DNA from: DASWIG01 sp965371445
GTDB lineage: Bacteria > Acidobacteriota > Thermoanaerobaculia > Multivoradales > J023
Reading direction: 5' to 3'
Length of the DNA stretch: 53,685 bases
Assembly (NCBI GenBank): GCA_965371445.1
Contig: CBDUYN010000053.1
Location: 1 to 53,685, forward strand
Below are positions 25,145 through 33,497 of this stretch, one piece after another. The translations under genes and the position numbers were made by a program. The notes under the pieces were generated by a model that saw nothing but the letters and a program-made list of their open reading frames with translations, was not told the DNA's origin and searched no databases. Position 1 is the first letter of the stretch; each line of letters begins with the position of its first letter.

Positions 25145-28100
25145 CTACCGCCACTCCCCCTGGAGAAAGAACCCGGCCCAGTAGTACGGCGCTTCCCAGC
25201 GTCTTTCGCCACGCATCGAAAGCTGAGCCGAGCGCAAGGCGGCTGCGGGCGGCTGACCGTCCTCGAAGATCTTGCGATAGAACCGCTTCATCAGTTCTTT
25301 GGTGGCCTTGTCGTCGACTGCCCAAAGGCTGGACATCACCCGCGCCGCCCCTGCATCCAGGAAGCCGTGTGTCAGGCCCACCAGTCCCTCTCCGCGGATT
25401 TCCTTGCCCAGGCCCGTGCGGCAGGCGCTCAGGGTCACCATCTCAACCGGCAGGTCGAGGCTATAGATCTCAGGAGAGCTTGAAAGGCCGTCCCGCGACC
25501 GGCCCTGCTCGTCGACGAGCGACAGCACCAGGGCCATGCGCTCGGAACTTTCCGGGTCGAAGCGGCTGTGTGTGGCGAAGTGGACGAAACGGTACTCCCC
25601 GAGCACGCCGCTTTCCACGAGCTCCAGGCTGGCGTCGAAGTCAAGAGCCATCAAGCTCTCCCCCTCCGGAGCGGCGTCGAGAACAGCCTCGGCCTCGAGA
25701 CGCGTTTCGGGCAAGCGCGGCAACGAAACTCGATTCTCCGAAGAGGAGGCTGAGGAGACCACCCCACCCCCGACGACTCGCGGATCCCCCGCACTGAAGA
25801 CCGGATCCGCCAGCACGGCGACACCTCCGTACACAGGCGAGCGCTCCGCAGCCTTTCCGCGCAGCGCCTTCAGAACCGACAGCGACGGCAGATAGACGAT
25901 CTCGTGCTTCGTCACCATGGGCTCACCTCGCGCGTCGGGCGCCGCCGGGTGGGCGAGGGGGATGGGCAGGGCGCCGAACGGCAGGTACTGAAGCACCTCG
26001 TCGCAAACGACGAGAAGGCGTCTCCTGACCAACCGGTCGGCGACGGGTCCTAGCAGGTGTTCCGACAACGCCGCGCTCACCAGCTCGCGCCGGCCCCGAC
26101 CCATCCGGCCCCAGCTGCTGGAAAGCAGCTCGTGGGCCTCCCGAACCAGGTTCTCGATCTTGGAGCGTCCCGGAAGCTTGTAGTACCGGAGCTCGCTCGG
26201 CGTGACGAGCCAGAGAAAGCTGCGCTCCCTACCCAGGGAGTACTCCAGGAGGAGCGTCTCGTCGTCGAGTTGTTGCTGGATGTCGTCCAGTTTGAGCCTT
26301 GGGGTCGGACAGGGGAGTTTCGGCTCGTACGAAGAGCCTCCCTCCTTTCGGTCAGAGCTCCTCAGAGCCTCCTCCAGAACGTCGAGGAGCGTGCGGGCAC
26401 GACGGCGCTCGCTGGTCTCGAAGGCCAGCGCCTCGTAGCCGGCCGTGGGATCGCGGCCGTGGAGCTCGATCAGGAGATCGATGTCGAGCTCGTAGTAGAA
26501 CTGCTTGCTCGCCAGAATCAAAGAACGAAGCGCCAGGACCTCCGAGATTTCCTCGCCCTCGGGGATCCCTGTACGGCAGCGCAACGACTCGACGATGGCG
26601 AGGGCGTCCTCGACCCGGCGCCAAGCCGTGGCAGGATCGCCCCGTTTACGTTCGGCCAGAGCCGCGCCGTAGAGGGCCGAAGCCTCACCGCTGCGGCTTT
26701 CTGCCAGCCTGAAGCTCCTCCGGGCCTGCTCAAAGTAAACCAGGGCGCCCTGCAGATCGCCCATCACGTTGTTGAGCCGGCCCAGATCGCCCAGCACCTC
26801 GGCTTCGTTCTTGAGATTCGGGGCTTCCTGAAAGATGGCGAGCGCAGCCTCCCCGGCGCGCCGCGCCTCCTCGTGCTCTCCCAGCTCGAAGTAGGTCCTC
26901 GCAAGCTCCTTGAGGGCTACAGCTTCACGGTCACGTCGGCCCGACGCTCGCTGAAGGGAGAGATGTTGCTCGAGCGTCGAGCGCGACTCGGAAAGCTGGC
27001 CCAGCCGGCGTTGCACCGCTCCGACGGCCCTCAGGACCCTCGCCTCAATGCGCCGGTCGCCGGACTCCCGGCTCGCTTGCAGCGCCTCTACGAGCAACTC
27101 TTGCGCTTTCTTCAGCTCGTCCAGCCAGGTGTAGACCGTGGCGAGGTTGGCAAGTGTGTTCGCTTCTTCAGCCCGCCTACCCAGCTTCCTCCAGAGATCG
27201 AGGGCCTGCCGGTAGTCGTCGATCGCTCGTCGGACGTCGCCGCGGGTTTTGTGGACGAGGCCGAGGTTGTTCAGACAAGATGCTTCCGTACGCGAGTGCC
27301 GGAACCGGCGGGCAAGCTGCAGCGCCTCCTCGTAGAAAGCCTGCGCGTCGTCGAGCTTGCCGAGAATCCGATAATGTTTGCCGAGGCTGTTGAGAACCCG
27401 CGTGAGCTCCCCATCTTCGACACCCGACTCCCGGAATCTATCGAGGGAGTACTCGAACCAACGGACGGCCTCGTCGCGTTTCCTCAAATCGGTGAGGACC
27501 CAGCCGACGCGCCCTGAGGCGACAGCACACAGATACGTCTCACCCATGGCGAGCCAGCGTTCAGCCGCCGTTTGATAGCGCTCGACAGCAGCAAGACGCG
27601 CCTCCCGCTTGCGTTTCCGGCGGAGGTTTTCAGCTTCGTCGAAGATCCTCGCCACCGTCGCGCGTTCCCGATCCGCCGGCGTCGCGTCCCGCCAGGTCTT
27701 GACGAAGATTCGGTAGCGTCCCGGAGCACCGCGATTTGCATGAACCTCGAGCCGATAGTTGCCTGGATCGGCGGCCACCAGGTGGACCGGCTCCGGCCCA
27801 TGCTGGCCCGTCGGGCTGGGGCTGTCGACATTGAGCAGCGTTCGCCCGTCCGGAGCCTTGACGGTCACCGTGACGTCGATTCCCTCCTGCTCGACGACTG
27901 CATGGACGTACTGACCGGAGCCCGGCAGGACGTAGGGGTGCATCTCGCCGCCCGCCAGCTGCCGCTCGATCGACGAGCTCGGATCGAGCGACATTCCTTC
28001 TAGCGGCACGGCCTTCTGCGGCTCGTCGTCGGCCAGCTCCCGCTCAGGCGACAGGTTCGTGATGGGATGCGCTTCCTCCCGCGGCGCCGGACGGCAGCCG

Positions 28101-28168
28101 ACGGGCACCAGGAGAATGGCGAGAGCGGCGGCAAGAGCAGACAGGCGCGTCGCGTCTCGGAGAGGCAT
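25145..28168 (-). CDS. TPR-CHAT caspase-like protease, lipoprotein
   Basis: 1007 aa. A lipobox with Cys25 (ILLVPVGC) implies export. Residues ~65-165 form a beta-rich domain like those on secreted bacterial proteins (HPYVLPGSGQYVHAVVEQEG). About ten TPRs span ~190-560 (LNSLGKHYRILGKLDDAQAF, LNNLGLVHKTRGDVRRAIDD). The C-terminal CHAT domain carries the dyad His867 (FVHFATHSRF) and Cys916 (VTLSACRTGLG). CHAT is the caspase-haemoglobinase fold family that includes separase and the type III-E effector Csx29. The gene follows the anti-sigma gene by 3 nt, so the sigma, anti-sigma and protease genes form one operon, suggesting the protease acts on the anti-sigma factor (inference). Confidence 0.92.
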   Translation of the reverse strand: MPLRDATRLSALAAALAILLVPVGCRPAPREEAHPITNLSPERELADDEPQKAVPLEGMSLDPSSSIERQLAGGEMHPYVLPGSGQYVHAVVEQEGIDVTVTVKAPDGRTLLNVDSPSPTGQHGPEPVHLVAADPGNYRLEVHANRGAPGRYRIFVKTWRDATPADRERATVARIFDEAENLRRKRKREARLAAVERYQTAAERWLAMGETYLCAVASGRVGWVLTDLRKRDEAVRWFEYSLDRFRESGVEDGELTRVLNSLGKHYRILGKLDDAQAFYEEALQLARRFRHSRTEASCLNNLGLVHKTRGDVRRAIDDYRQALDLWRKLGRRAEEANTLANLATVYTWLDELKKAQELLVEALQASRESGDRRIEARVLRAVGAVQRRLGQLSESRSTLEQHLSLQRASGRRDREAVALKELARTYFELGEHEEARRAGEAALAIFQEAPNLKNEAEVLGDLGRLNNVMGDLQGALVYFEQARRSFRLAESRSGEASALYGAALAERKRGDPATAWRRVEDALAIVESLRCRTGIPEGEEISEVLALRSLILASKQFYYELDIDLLIELHGRDPTAGYEALAFETSERRRARTLLDVLEEALRSSDRKEGGSSYEPKLPCPTPRLKLDDIQQQLDDETLLLEYSLGRERSFLWLVTPSELRYYKLPGRSKIENLVREAHELLSSSWGRMGRGRRELVSAALSEHLLGPVADRLVRRRLLVVCDEVLQYLPFGALPIPLAHPAAPDARGEPMVTKHEIVYLPSLSVLKALRGKAAERSPVYGGVAVLADPVFSAGDPRVVGGGVVSSASSSENRVSLPRLPETRLEAEAVLDAAPEGESLMALDFDASLELVESGVLGEYRFVHFATHSRFDPESSERMALVLSLVDEQGRSRDGLSSSPEIYSLDLPVEMVTLSACRTGLGKEIRGEGLVGLTHGFLDAGAARVMSSLWAVDDKATKELMKRFYRKIFEDGQPPAAALRSAQLSMRGERRWEAPYYWAGFFLQGEWR

Positions 28169-28171
28169 CCC

Positions 28172-29038
28172 TCAATCCCCCCGCGGGGACGGTGGCGGCT
28201 CGAACCGCAGGTTGTAGGTCGCCAGAATTTTCTCTTTGGTGCCATCAATGCCGGAGAGCAGGATCCGATAGCGCTCGCCGGGCAGCCACCGTCGGGGAAG
28301 CTCGAAGGTGAACTCCTTTTGTGGGCTCGGTACCAAAGCGTCGCTTGTCCAGACCGTATTGTCCCCAGAGTCCAGAAGCTCCAGGATCTCCACCCGATAG
28401 CCGGGGTACGATCCCGGTTCGAGAACCTGGAGAATGAAGACGACGGGCTCGTCGCCCGTCGTGGCCGGTGCCAAGGAGCTCTCGTCTCGTTGAAGTGGGG
28501 AACCTTCGGGCTGGAGATCCACCAACTGGACGTTGACCCGCGGCTGGCCCAGCTCCGAAAGGGTCCGGCGCGCCGCGACGAGGCCCAGGGTGAGCATCAC
28601 CGTCGTGGCGCAGAAAAGCACCGCCGCGGCCGCCATGGCGTAGGCGAAGCGCGGCGAGGCGAAGCGGCGGGAGCGCCGGAAGCGGACAGTGGATTGCGCG
28701 CCGGCAGCGGGTTTTGTGAGACGGCCTTCCTCCTCGAGGACGCCGCGGATCGTCTCCCACTCGGCGGCAACCGCTGCCGCAGACGCGCCCGTTTCCGCCG
28801 GAAACGCTTCCGGCGCGGCGAGCGCCGCGAGGTCGAGCGCCGCCTGCGCGCAATCGCCGCAGAGGGCCAGGTGGTCGCGGACGCCTTCCACCGCGGCGCT
28901 CGGCAGCGAGCGCTCGTGGTAGGCCAGGAGCTCCTCGGCCGAAGCACGGACGTCGAGCCGGCGGCGCGCCTCGGCGTCGACCGCGCGCACGGCGGCGGCC
29001 AGGTCCATACCTTCAGGATCCTTGCCGGCCGGCTTCAC
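28172..29038 (-). CDS. Zinc-binding (ZAS-type) membrane anti-sigma factor
   Basis: 288 aa from GTG 29038, overlapping the sigma stop (GTGA). The cytoplasmic N-terminus has the ZAS signature His56-x3-Cys60-x2-Cys63 (RDHLALCGDC). One membrane helix (about 132-156, FAYAMAAAAVLFCATTVMLT) is followed by a ~130-residue periplasmic beta-rich domain (VFILQVLEPGSYPGYRVEIL). The architecture is that of an anti-sigma factor holding the adjacent sigma at the membrane and releasing it upon periplasmic proteolysis. The neighbouring exported TPR-CHAT protease is the obvious candidate for that cut. Confidence 0.85.
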   Translation of the reverse strand: MKPAGKDPEGMDLAAAVRAVDAEARRRLDVRASAEELLAYHERSLPSAAVEGVRDHLALCGDCAQAALDLAALAAPEAFPAETGASAAAVAAEWETIRGVLEEEGRLTKPAAGAQSTVRFRRSRRFASPRFAYAMAAAAVLFCATTVMLTLGLVAARRTLSELGQPRVNVQLVDLQPEGSPLQRDESSLAPATTGDEPVVFILQVLEPGSYPGYRVEILELLDSGDNTVWTSDALVPSPQKEFTFELPRRWLPGERYRILLSGIDGTKEKILATYNLRFEPPPSPRGD

Positions 29039-29727
29039 GTCGCACCTCGTTTCGATTCCTGGAAGTCGATTTCGCCGAAGTAGCCGCCGAGGCTCAGCCG
29101 GAGCCGCTGTTTCGCCTGGGCCAGCTGCGACTTGATCGTGTCAATGGAGACCTGCATCAAGACGGCGATCTCACGGAACTTCAGATCCTGGTCGAGCCGC
29201 AGCTGGACGCAACGGCGCATCTGCGGCGGCAGCTCTTCGAGCGCCGTACGCAGGAGTCGGACTCTTTCTTCGGCCAGGAGGTCGTCGAGGGACTCGCGCC
29301 CGCTCGAGCTCCCGGCCGGCCGGCTGTCGTCGCTCGGCACGACGTCGTCCATGCCGCCTTCCACGTCGATCTCCTCGGCAGCGCGCTTGGCCGCCGAGCG
29401 GTTGCGTAGCTCGTTGCGCCAGACGTTCTGGGTGATCTCGAAGAGCCAGGTCTCGAACCGCGCCTCGCCGCGAAACGTCTCGATGCCTCGATAAATCCGC
29501 AAGAACGTCTCCTGCACCAGGTCACGGCATTCGTCGGCCGAGAAACCGCGACGGGCGAAGCAGGCGTGGACCGGACCGCGATAGCGATCATAGAGACGGC
29601 GGAAGACCTCCTCCGGGTCGTCTCCCGAGCGCAGCGCCGCCAGAAGGACGTCGCCGTCGCCGCCGCGCGGTCTCCCTCCGACCGCTGGCTCCTGCTGAGC
29701 CTGAAAACGTACAGCAGACCAAGCCAT
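29035..29727 (-). CDS. ECF-type (sigma-70 family) RNA polymerase sigma factor
   Basis: 230 aa. Region sigma-2 is clear (YDRYRGPVHACFARRGFSADECRDLVQETFLRIYRGIETFRGEARFETWLFEIT, about residues 45-105). An acidic linker follows, then sigma-4 (LRTALEELPPQMRRCVQLRLDQDLKFREIAVLMQVSIDTIKSQLAQAKQRL). There is no sigma-3. It is first in an operon with its anti-sigma and the TPR-CHAT protease. It probably recognises the CTGACCAA-N15-GTCTCA elements nearby. Its own upstream region has a different, TATACT-type -10 and no copy of that motif, so simple autoregulation is not evident. Confidence 0.9.
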   Translation of the reverse strand: MAWSAVRFQAQQEPAVGGRPRGGDGDVLLAALRSGDDPEEVFRRLYDRYRGPVHACFARRGFSADECRDLVQETFLRIYRGIETFRGEARFETWLFEITQNVWRNELRNRSAAKRAAEEIDVEGGMDDVVPSDDSRPAGSSSGRESLDDLLAEERVRLLRTALEELPPQMRRCVQLRLDQDLKFREIAVLMQVSIDTIKSQLAQAKQRLRLSLGGYFGEIDFQESKRGAT

Positions 29728-29786
29728 CTCTCGCCTTGAAACAGATCTCCCGGGCCGTCGCCCATCGGAGGTTGAAAGACCTGGCG

Positions 29787-29792
29787 AGTATA
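29787..29792 (-). promoter_or_regulatory. Probable -10 (TATACT) of the sigma/anti-sigma/CHAT operon
   Basis: GCGCTATACTCG on the minus strand lies about 60 nt before the sigma start codon. The -35 region is poor. It resembles a housekeeping promoter, consistent with basal expression of the switch. Confidence 0.4.
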
Positions 29793-29842
29793 GCGCAGGT
29801 CGCAGCGCTCAGGGCCGGCCGCGCCGGCCACGTCCCGAGAGG

Positions 29843-31276
29843 TCATGGGCTTCCCGGCACCCGCACCGCCGGATCGCCCAGGACGACGAAGTTACGGGCG
29901 TCGTTGCGGGCGGTCCACATTCGGGAGACGCCGGCCTCGTCCACCGCCTTGCCGTAGCGGTGGACCTCTTCGAGCTCCGCCGACAGGTCGGTCGAGACCT
30001 CGGCGTAGCGCTGGTTGAAATGTTCCATGGCCGACCCCACCGGGTGGCCGGCCATCAGCCGCCGGAACGTGCTCTGGAAGGTCTGGAGCTGCCCTCCGGC
30101 CCCCCGCCAGGTGAAGGAGTGGCCCCACGCCCGGTCGACGTGACCTACTACCGCCAGAGCGCCGCCCCGCGGGTGGCTCAGGAGGCGCCGGGGCAGGCGG
30201 GCGAGGAAGTCGTGGGGCGCGATCTCCTTCGGCTCCGGGGAAAAGTCGCTGGTGTCGGGCGTGCCGGCGCCGTAGCAGGCGAAGTGGAAGGTCACGAGAC
30301 CGAGCGGGCAAGCGTCGTCGCCGATGTCGGCGGCGGCGAGGTAGACGTCCTGGGAGACCTTCTTGGGTCCCGCCTTGGGGCCTGGCCAGTCCTGGCAGAG
30401 CAAGGCACCCTGGTGGGACAGCTGGCGCGGGTGTCCCTTGGGGAAACCGACGCCGTGGCTGGCGGTCAGCAGCAATGAAGGTACCTCACGTCCGCCGAGC
30501 AGCTGCAACAGGCGCGCCTTGGTGGCCTCACCGTCGAGCACCGTCTCGACGCTCCAGGCGTCCTGAGCTTCGGCCAGGGACTCCGCCAGAGGCTTCACCA
30601 GACGATCGTGACTCAGCTCGGTGGCGCGGTCGTCGGGATTGCGCACTCCGAAAAACACGGCCTTGCGCGGCAGCTCGCCCTCGGTCGTCTCGGCCCGGAC
30701 CACGCCGCGGGCATAACGCTCGTACTCCTCCGGCTCGTCGAAGTGGAGCCGGCCCACCGCGTACTGGACGTCGAGCTGGTACTGGAAGCGAAACGGGATC
30801 TCCGCCGGGCTGCCGACGATCAGCAGGTAGTAGGGGACCTTGTCCGGGTCTGCGGGGCCGGGACCGACGCCGTGGCGTACCAGGAAGTCGCTCTTCGACT
30901 CCCCGGGCAGGTAGCCCCGGTCTCCGGCGTACTCCTGGTAGCGGCGCTCGCGGCGTCGTGTCGCCTGACGCTGGCGGTGCTCGAGCAGCTCGCCGAGCGC
31001 CTCCCGGACGGCGGGGTCGGCGTCGTGGGCGAAGACGACCCCCCAACCGGCCTGGGACAGGTCTTTCGCCTCGACGCCTTCGATCGGCCCCAGGTGTCCT
31101 CGCGCGTCCCGTTGATGCCGCCGCTTGAGCTCTTGCAGGTGCCACGGCTCGGGGGCCGCTTCGCGGCAGGCGAGGGCCGCGACCTCCGACGCCGCCAGGG
31201 GCGGCTGGAGATACTCGCCGGTCGTGGCGTCGATGCCGTTGAAGACGAAGGGGTGGTCGTGGTTCTCGGTGCTCAT
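29843..31276 (-). CDS. C25 (gingipain-like) caspase-fold cysteine protease
   Basis: 477 codons from ATG 31276, chosen for its GGGGAGGA ribosome site and its position after the promoter motif. The caspase-haemoglobinase fold is shown by YYLLIVGSPAEIPFRFQYQL and YAVGRL (C25-like), then His274 in LLLTASHGVG and Cys334 in VTFHFACYGAG, the catalytic dyad. No signal peptide or membrane segment is seen, so it is cytoplasmic. It is transcribed divergently from the CHAT-SIR2 operon from a shared intergenic region and carries the same promoter motif. It may be an activator or executioner protease of that system (inference). Confidence 0.82.
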   Translation of the reverse strand: MSTENHDHPFVFNGIDATTGEYLQPPLAASEVAALACREAAPEPWHLQELKRRHQRDARGHLGPIEGVEAKDLSQAGWGVVFAHDADPAVREALGELLEHRQRQATRRRERRYQEYAGDRGYLPGESKSDFLVRHGVGPGPADPDKVPYYLLIVGSPAEIPFRFQYQLDVQYAVGRLHFDEPEEYERYARGVVRAETTEGELPRKAVFFGVRNPDDRATELSHDRLVKPLAESLAEAQDAWSVETVLDGEATKARLLQLLGGREVPSLLLTASHGVGFPKGHPRQLSHQGALLCQDWPGPKAGPKKVSQDVYLAAADIGDDACPLGLVTFHFACYGAGTPDTSDFSPEPKEIAPHDFLARLPRRLLSHPRGGALAVVGHVDRAWGHSFTWRGAGGQLQTFQSTFRRLMAGHPVGSAMEHFNQRYAEVSTDLSAELEEVHRYGKAVDEAGVSRMWTARNDARNFVVLGDPAVRVPGSP

Positions 31277-31298
31277 GGTGTGGCTTCCTCCCCTTCCA

Positions 31299-31327
31299 TG
31301 AGACCCCGAGGAGCTGGATTTGGTCAG
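31299..31327 (-). promoter_or_regulatory. Putative ECF-sigma promoter, copy 2 (for the C25-like protease)
   Basis: Minus strand: CTGACCAA (31327-31320), 15 nt, GTCTCA (31304-31299). The predicted start leaves a short leader of about 15 nt that still includes the GGGGAGGA ribosome site. Confidence 0.65.
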
Positions 31328-31352
31328 GCCGGAAAGAAATTCCTCCCTTGCT

Positions 31353-31381
31353 CTGACCAATCTCCGGCGGACGGGGTCTCA
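31353..31381 (+). promoter_or_regulatory. Putative ECF-sigma promoter, copy 3 (for the CHAT-SIR2 operon)
   Basis: CTGACCAA (31353-31360), 15 nt, GTCTCA (31376-31381). It is a mirror image of copy 2 about a centre at 31340. AAGCCACAC follows each -10 at similar distance (31390-31398 and, inverted, 31278-31286), extending the symmetry to about 120 bp. Confidence 0.65.
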
Positions 31382-31448
31382 GCCCACGAAAGCCACACTG
31401 CGGAAAAGCGAAGGGCTGCTCCCGTCAGCCGTGGCGCAGGAGGATCGC

Positions 31449-33497
31449 ATGGCGTCGTCCGAGTTTCTCGACTGTGAGCTCTACCTCACCGGCTATGACC
31501 AGGCCACGTTGAAGGTCGCGGGACGCGAGTATGCCGGTCGGCCGGTGCTCGACGAAGCGCTGCAGAAACGGCTTCTCCATGCCGCCCTCGACCCGATCCA
31601 GTACGGCACCTTCCTCTTCGAGGCTCTCTTCCCGCTCGACAAGGACGACCTTCTGGCCGGCTACCGCGAGGCTCTGGCCATCAACGGACACGAGGAAAAG
31701 CGGCTGCGCTTCCGCCTCCACGTCGCCACCAACGCCCCGCGGGACCTCCACGACCTCCACTGGGAGTTCCTCTACGACCCCAAGAGGAGGACCGCCCTGG
31801 GTCGATCCAGAGAGATCGCCTTCTCGCGCTACCTGGGCCTCCCGATCGCGACGGCGACAGCCACCGACGAGAAACCCCGGCTTCTCGTCGTCCTCTCGAC
31901 GCCCTCCAACCTGTCCGAGTACTCTCTGGCCGAGCTGGATCGGGAGACCATGCGCCAGTCTCTCACCGGCGCCCTGGGCTCCCTCGGCGACGACGTCGCC
32001 TATGAGTTTCTCGACGGACCCGCCACTCTCGGCCGTATCTGTGACCGGCTGGTAGCCGGTAACTTTCACGTCCTCCACCTCCAGGCCCACGGTCACGTCT
32101 GCAAGGATCGCGAGACCGCGAGCCTCGTGCTCGAAAAAGACGACGGACGCGCGGACTTCGTCGACGAGGAGCACTTCGCGGAGATCTTCGGCGGCGAAAG
32201 GACCCTGCGTCTGGTGACCCTCCTGGCCTGTCACAGTGGCGTGCAGACCGCCGAGGACCCGTTCAGCGGACTCGGGGCGGCGCTCGTCGGCCGGGGCATC
32301 CCGGCGGTCGTGGCCATGCGGCGGGCGATCAGCATTGACGCAGCCACCCTCTTTACAGAGCACTTCTTCCGCAACCTGGCGCGTAGCGGATACGTCGACA
32401 CCGCGGCCAACGAGGCTCGCCAGCAGCTCCACCTGGCCAACCGCGACGACCTGGAGTGGGGGACGCCAGCTCTTTTCATGCGGCTGCCCGACGGCTTCCT
32501 GTGGCCAGCCGCAAGACCCCGAACGGCCAGGCGGGCACCGAGCCCCGACGGGGCGATCTGGGACGGCCTCCTGCCCTGGATCGAGTCCGACGACCTGATC
32601 CCCATTCTCGGACCCGGCCTCAACCGCGGCCTGCTCCCGTCGGGTGAGGAGGTCGCGGCCAGTTGGGCCGAGCAGCACGGATATCCGCTCAACCGCCGGC
32701 CCAGCCTGCCACGCCTCGCCCAATACCTGGAAATGAAGTTGGGACGCAACATCCCCCACCAGAAGCTGCCCCGCTTCCTCACCAGCGACCTCCTCGAACG
32801 TGAGCAGATCAAGGACAAAAAGCCCCTGCTGCGCCAGGGACTGACCAAGGTGATCGACAAGGTCGCCCACCGCTACTTCGACCGCGACGAAAACGCCGTC
32901 CACCGGATCCTGGCCGAGCTTCCCATCTCGACTTATGTGACGACCAACTACGACAGCTTCATGACCGCGGCTCTCGCCTGGAAGGGCAAAGAGCCGCTAC
33001 GCCGGGCCTGCATCTGGAAAAGAGACCTCCACGACCTGTCTCAGATCGACGAGTACGACGACATCGAAGGCGCGCCGGAGCAGCCGTTGGTGTTCCATCT
33101 CTACGGCAACGACCTCGACCCCACCTCCCAGGTTTTGACGGAAGACGACTACCTCGACTTCCTCGGCGTCATCGTCAAGGACTTCAACCCCAAAATCCCT
33201 TCGGCGCTACGCGCCGGACTGTCGGAATCGATGCTTCTTTTCCTCGGTTACAACATCAACGACCTGGACTGCCGCGTGCTCTTCCGCGGCTTGGTGAATC
33301 AGCTCAAAGAGCCGCAGCGCGACCGTGTCGCGGTCCTCCAGGTTGAGGGGGCACGAGACAACGGCAAAAGAAGAGACGTCGAGCGCTTCATGGAGAAGTG
33401 CTGCGAGTACCTGCAGATCCATGTGTACTGGGGATCGGTGCGCGAGTTCTTGACGGACCTACGTCAGCAATGGAGGTCTGAATATGGCGACCTCTGA
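31449..33497 (+). CDS. CHAT protease - SIR2 NADase fusion protein
   Basis: 682 aa from ATG 31449 (GCAGGAGG ribosome site). Residues ~1-350 form a CHAT domain with the dyad His214 (VLHLQAHGHV) and Cys261 (VTLLACHSG). Residues ~370-680 form a SIR2-like domain: IPILGPGLNRG (nucleotide loop), STYVTTNYDSF (Asn500, Asp502), HLYGND (His550) and MLLFLGYNINDLD. SIR2 domains of this type in bacterial immune proteins cleave NAD+. No membrane segment is seen, so the product is a cytoplasmic effector. It overlaps the STAND gene by 14 nt. A protease domain fused to a probable NADase suggests autoproteolytic or partner-triggered activation. Confidence 0.88.
   Translation: MASSEFLDCELYLTGYDQATLKVAGREYAGRPVLDEALQKRLLHAALDPIQYGTFLFEALFPLDKDDLLAGYREALAINGHEEKRLRFRLHVATNAPRDLHDLHWEFLYDPKRRTALGRSREIAFSRYLGLPIATATATDEKPRLLVVLSTPSNLSEYSLAELDRETMRQSLTGALGSLGDDVAYEFLDGPATLGRICDRLVAGNFHVLHLQAHGHVCKDRETASLVLEKDDGRADFVDEEHFAEIFGGERTLRLVTLLACHSGVQTAEDPFSGLGAALVGRGIPAVVAMRRAISIDAATLFTEHFFRNLARSGYVDTAANEARQQLHLANRDDLEWGTPALFMRLPDGFLWPAARPRTARRAPSPDGAIWDGLLPWIESDDLIPILGPGLNRGLLPSGEEVAASWAEQHGYPLNRRPSLPRLAQYLEMKLGRNIPHQKLPRFLTSDLLEREQIKDKKPLLRQGLTKVIDKVAHRYFDRDENAVHRILAELPISTYVTTNYDSFMTAALAWKGKEPLRRACIWKRDLHDLSQIDEYDDIEGAPEQPLVFHLYGNDLDPTSQVLTEDDYLDFLGVIVKDFNPKIPSALRAGLSESMLLFLGYNINDLDCRVLFRGLVNQLKEPQRDRVAVLQVEGARDNGKRRDVERFMEKCCEYLQIHVYWGSVREFLTDLRQQWRSEYGDL

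Noticed and set aside
24717..25184. Plus-strand 155-codon frame
   Set aside because: It is antisense to the CHAT relic, the acidic small gene and the sigma motif, and has no ribosome site or domain.
25145..29727. A type III-E CRISPR (Craspase) locus
   Set aside because: TPR-CHAT and sigma genes are present but there is no gRAMP effector, no CRISPR array and the protease is a lipoprotein.
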